A stretch of 64,000 nt of DNA from Bradyrhizobium canariense. GTDB taxonomy: Bacteria; Pseudomonadota; Alphaproteobacteria; Rhizobiales; Xanthobacteraceae. Positions 63,415 through 64,000 of the stretch are shown here, piece after piece (the first letter of the stretch is position 1; the number at the start of each line of letters is the position of its first letter). The stretch is from positions 2,356,001 through 2,420,000 of the forward strand of contig NZ_LT629750.1 of assembly GCF_900105125.1 (NCBI RefSeq). The letters are read 5' to 3'. The position numbers were made by a program, and so were the translations under genes. Under the pieces are notes generated by a model. It was not told where the DNA came from and ran no database searches. It was given only the letters and a program-made list of their open reading frames with translations.

Positions 63415-63579
63415 CTCACCCTCCCGCAATCGACATTCTTTCTTTGCGGATAAGCATACGCCCGGCAGCGTCGAACACAATGGGAACACGGAGGTCTGAA
63501 TGCCGACGCGGCAGCCGGCATCGTCACCTTAGTTTTCGGAAGTCCAGCTCTTCGAAGCCCGCACGCCGCGGGTTTGCCT

Positions 63580-64000
63580 TCAGCGGTCAGAAAACTGGAA
63601 TCGGAAGCTGTCGCGATACCTAACAATTCGGCCCACGGTTGGTTCGGGGAAGTGAGCCGTCAAGAGAACCGTGGCGGTGTCCGCATATCGTTCCAGGATG
63701 CCTCGACGGGTGGCCACGGCCTGCGCGCGATCAAAATCCGCCGCGATCGAAAGATGCGGATGCGTCATCTGGACCGGGTGATGAATGGCATCACCGGAGA
63801 GCAGCGCATGTTGGCCGCCACCCACGACGTGGACGCTGAAATGACCGGGCGAATGGCCCGGCGACGGTTCCAGCCAGACCCCCTCGCCCAGCTCGACCTC
63901 GACGCGGAAATCCGATGCCACCATCATCGCCTGACCGCTTTCGACCACGGGCAAAACGCTGTCGGCGAAAGAACCCCGGTTGACCGGCGTCGGCGGGTTT
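63580..64000 (-). CDS. MBL-fold metallohydrolase (N-terminus beyond right edge)
   Basis: C-terminal 139 residues of a metallo-beta-lactamase-fold hydrolase; the frame is open to the window end. Visible: FADSVLPVVESGQAMMV, PSPGHSPGHFSVHV (metal-region His), LLSGDAIHHPVQMTHPHL (Asp ligand) and the last His in TAHFPEPTVGRIV. Such proteins include lactonases and other hydrolases. The upstream part with the HxHxDH motif lies outside. It may form a unit with the AraC remnant. Confidence 0.88.
   Translation of the reverse strand, partial: NPPTPVNRGSFADSVLPVVESGQAMMVASDFRVEVELGEGVWLEPSPGHSPGHFSVHVVGGGQHALLSGDAIHHPVQMTHPHLSIAADFDRAQAVATRRGILERYADTATVLLTAHFPEPTVGRIVRYRDSFRFQFSDR

Noticed and set aside
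1..64000. tRNA, rRNA, CRISPR arrays, phage genes, riboswitches
   Set aside because: Looked for by eye on both strands; no cloverleaf, repeat-spacer pattern, phage structural gene or known riboswitch core was recognised.

Overview
The window is high-GC DNA from a Rhizobiales member of the Bradyrhizobium/Rhodopseudomonas type (Nitrobacteraceae). The evidence is a CbbR-controlled Calvin-cycle operon, a GapR (DUF2312) protein, a dense set of sulfonate and sulfone scavenging genes, and a palindromic intergenic repeat of the kind common in Bradyrhizobium genomes. This is assignment by gene content; no rRNA is present to settle it. I see no tRNA, rRNA, CRISPR array, prophage or replication origin.

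Region 1 (1-2940) is the head of a cbb operon: cbbF and a truncated cbbP run leftwards off the edge, divergent from cbbR, with a LysR-type box between them. Region 2 (3190-8921) is a patchwork: a small hypothetical gene, a frameshifted SsuA-like binding-protein gene with a small conserved neighbour and a possible Cys-codon leader peptide, a complete IS701-family element with 17-bp inverted repeats and CTAG duplications, a PLP enzyme and a DOPA-dioxygenase-like gene.

Region 3 (9186-37066) is a large organosulfur acquisition island. It carries five LLM-class flavin monooxygenases (four NtaA/SnaA/DszA-type, one SsuD/SfnG-type), an SfnB/DszC-like acyl-CoA-dehydrogenase-fold enzyme, a flavin reductase, a TauD/AtsK-like dioxygenase, ssuCBA, a second taurine-type ABC transporter, a single MetNI transporter but four MetQ/NlpA binding proteins, and a cysE. 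An unusual flavoprotein-ferredoxin pair heads the metNI operon. Together these genes would import diverse C-S compounds, release sulfite oxidatively and feed sulfur to cysteine synthesis. sorAB (40659-42240), a sulfite dehydrogenase, can dispose of excess sulfite. No dedicated sulfur regulator is visible.

Region 4 (37359-44688) holds small conserved genes, a DUF155/RMD1 protein, an aldo/keto reductase, gapR, sorAB and an orphan PAS histidine kinase.

Region 5 (45169-63243) is a catabolic island under one apparent LacI-family regulator. A nine-gene leftward operon encodes a CaiB-type CoA transferase, a sugar-type ABC transporter, a MaoC hydratase, a GH88-like hydrolase, a DHDPS-family aldolase and an XylX-like FAH-family dehydratase. 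A second GH88/GH105-like hydrolase, an enoyl-CoA hydratase and a branched-chain-amino-acid-type ABC importer lie to the right. Three near-identical palindromes (GAAAACGATTTCA core) sit in front of these units and tie them into one regulon. The importer is notable for a single 833-residue LivM-LivG-LivF fusion protein. The right edge has an AraC N-terminal remnant and a partial MBL-fold hydrolase.
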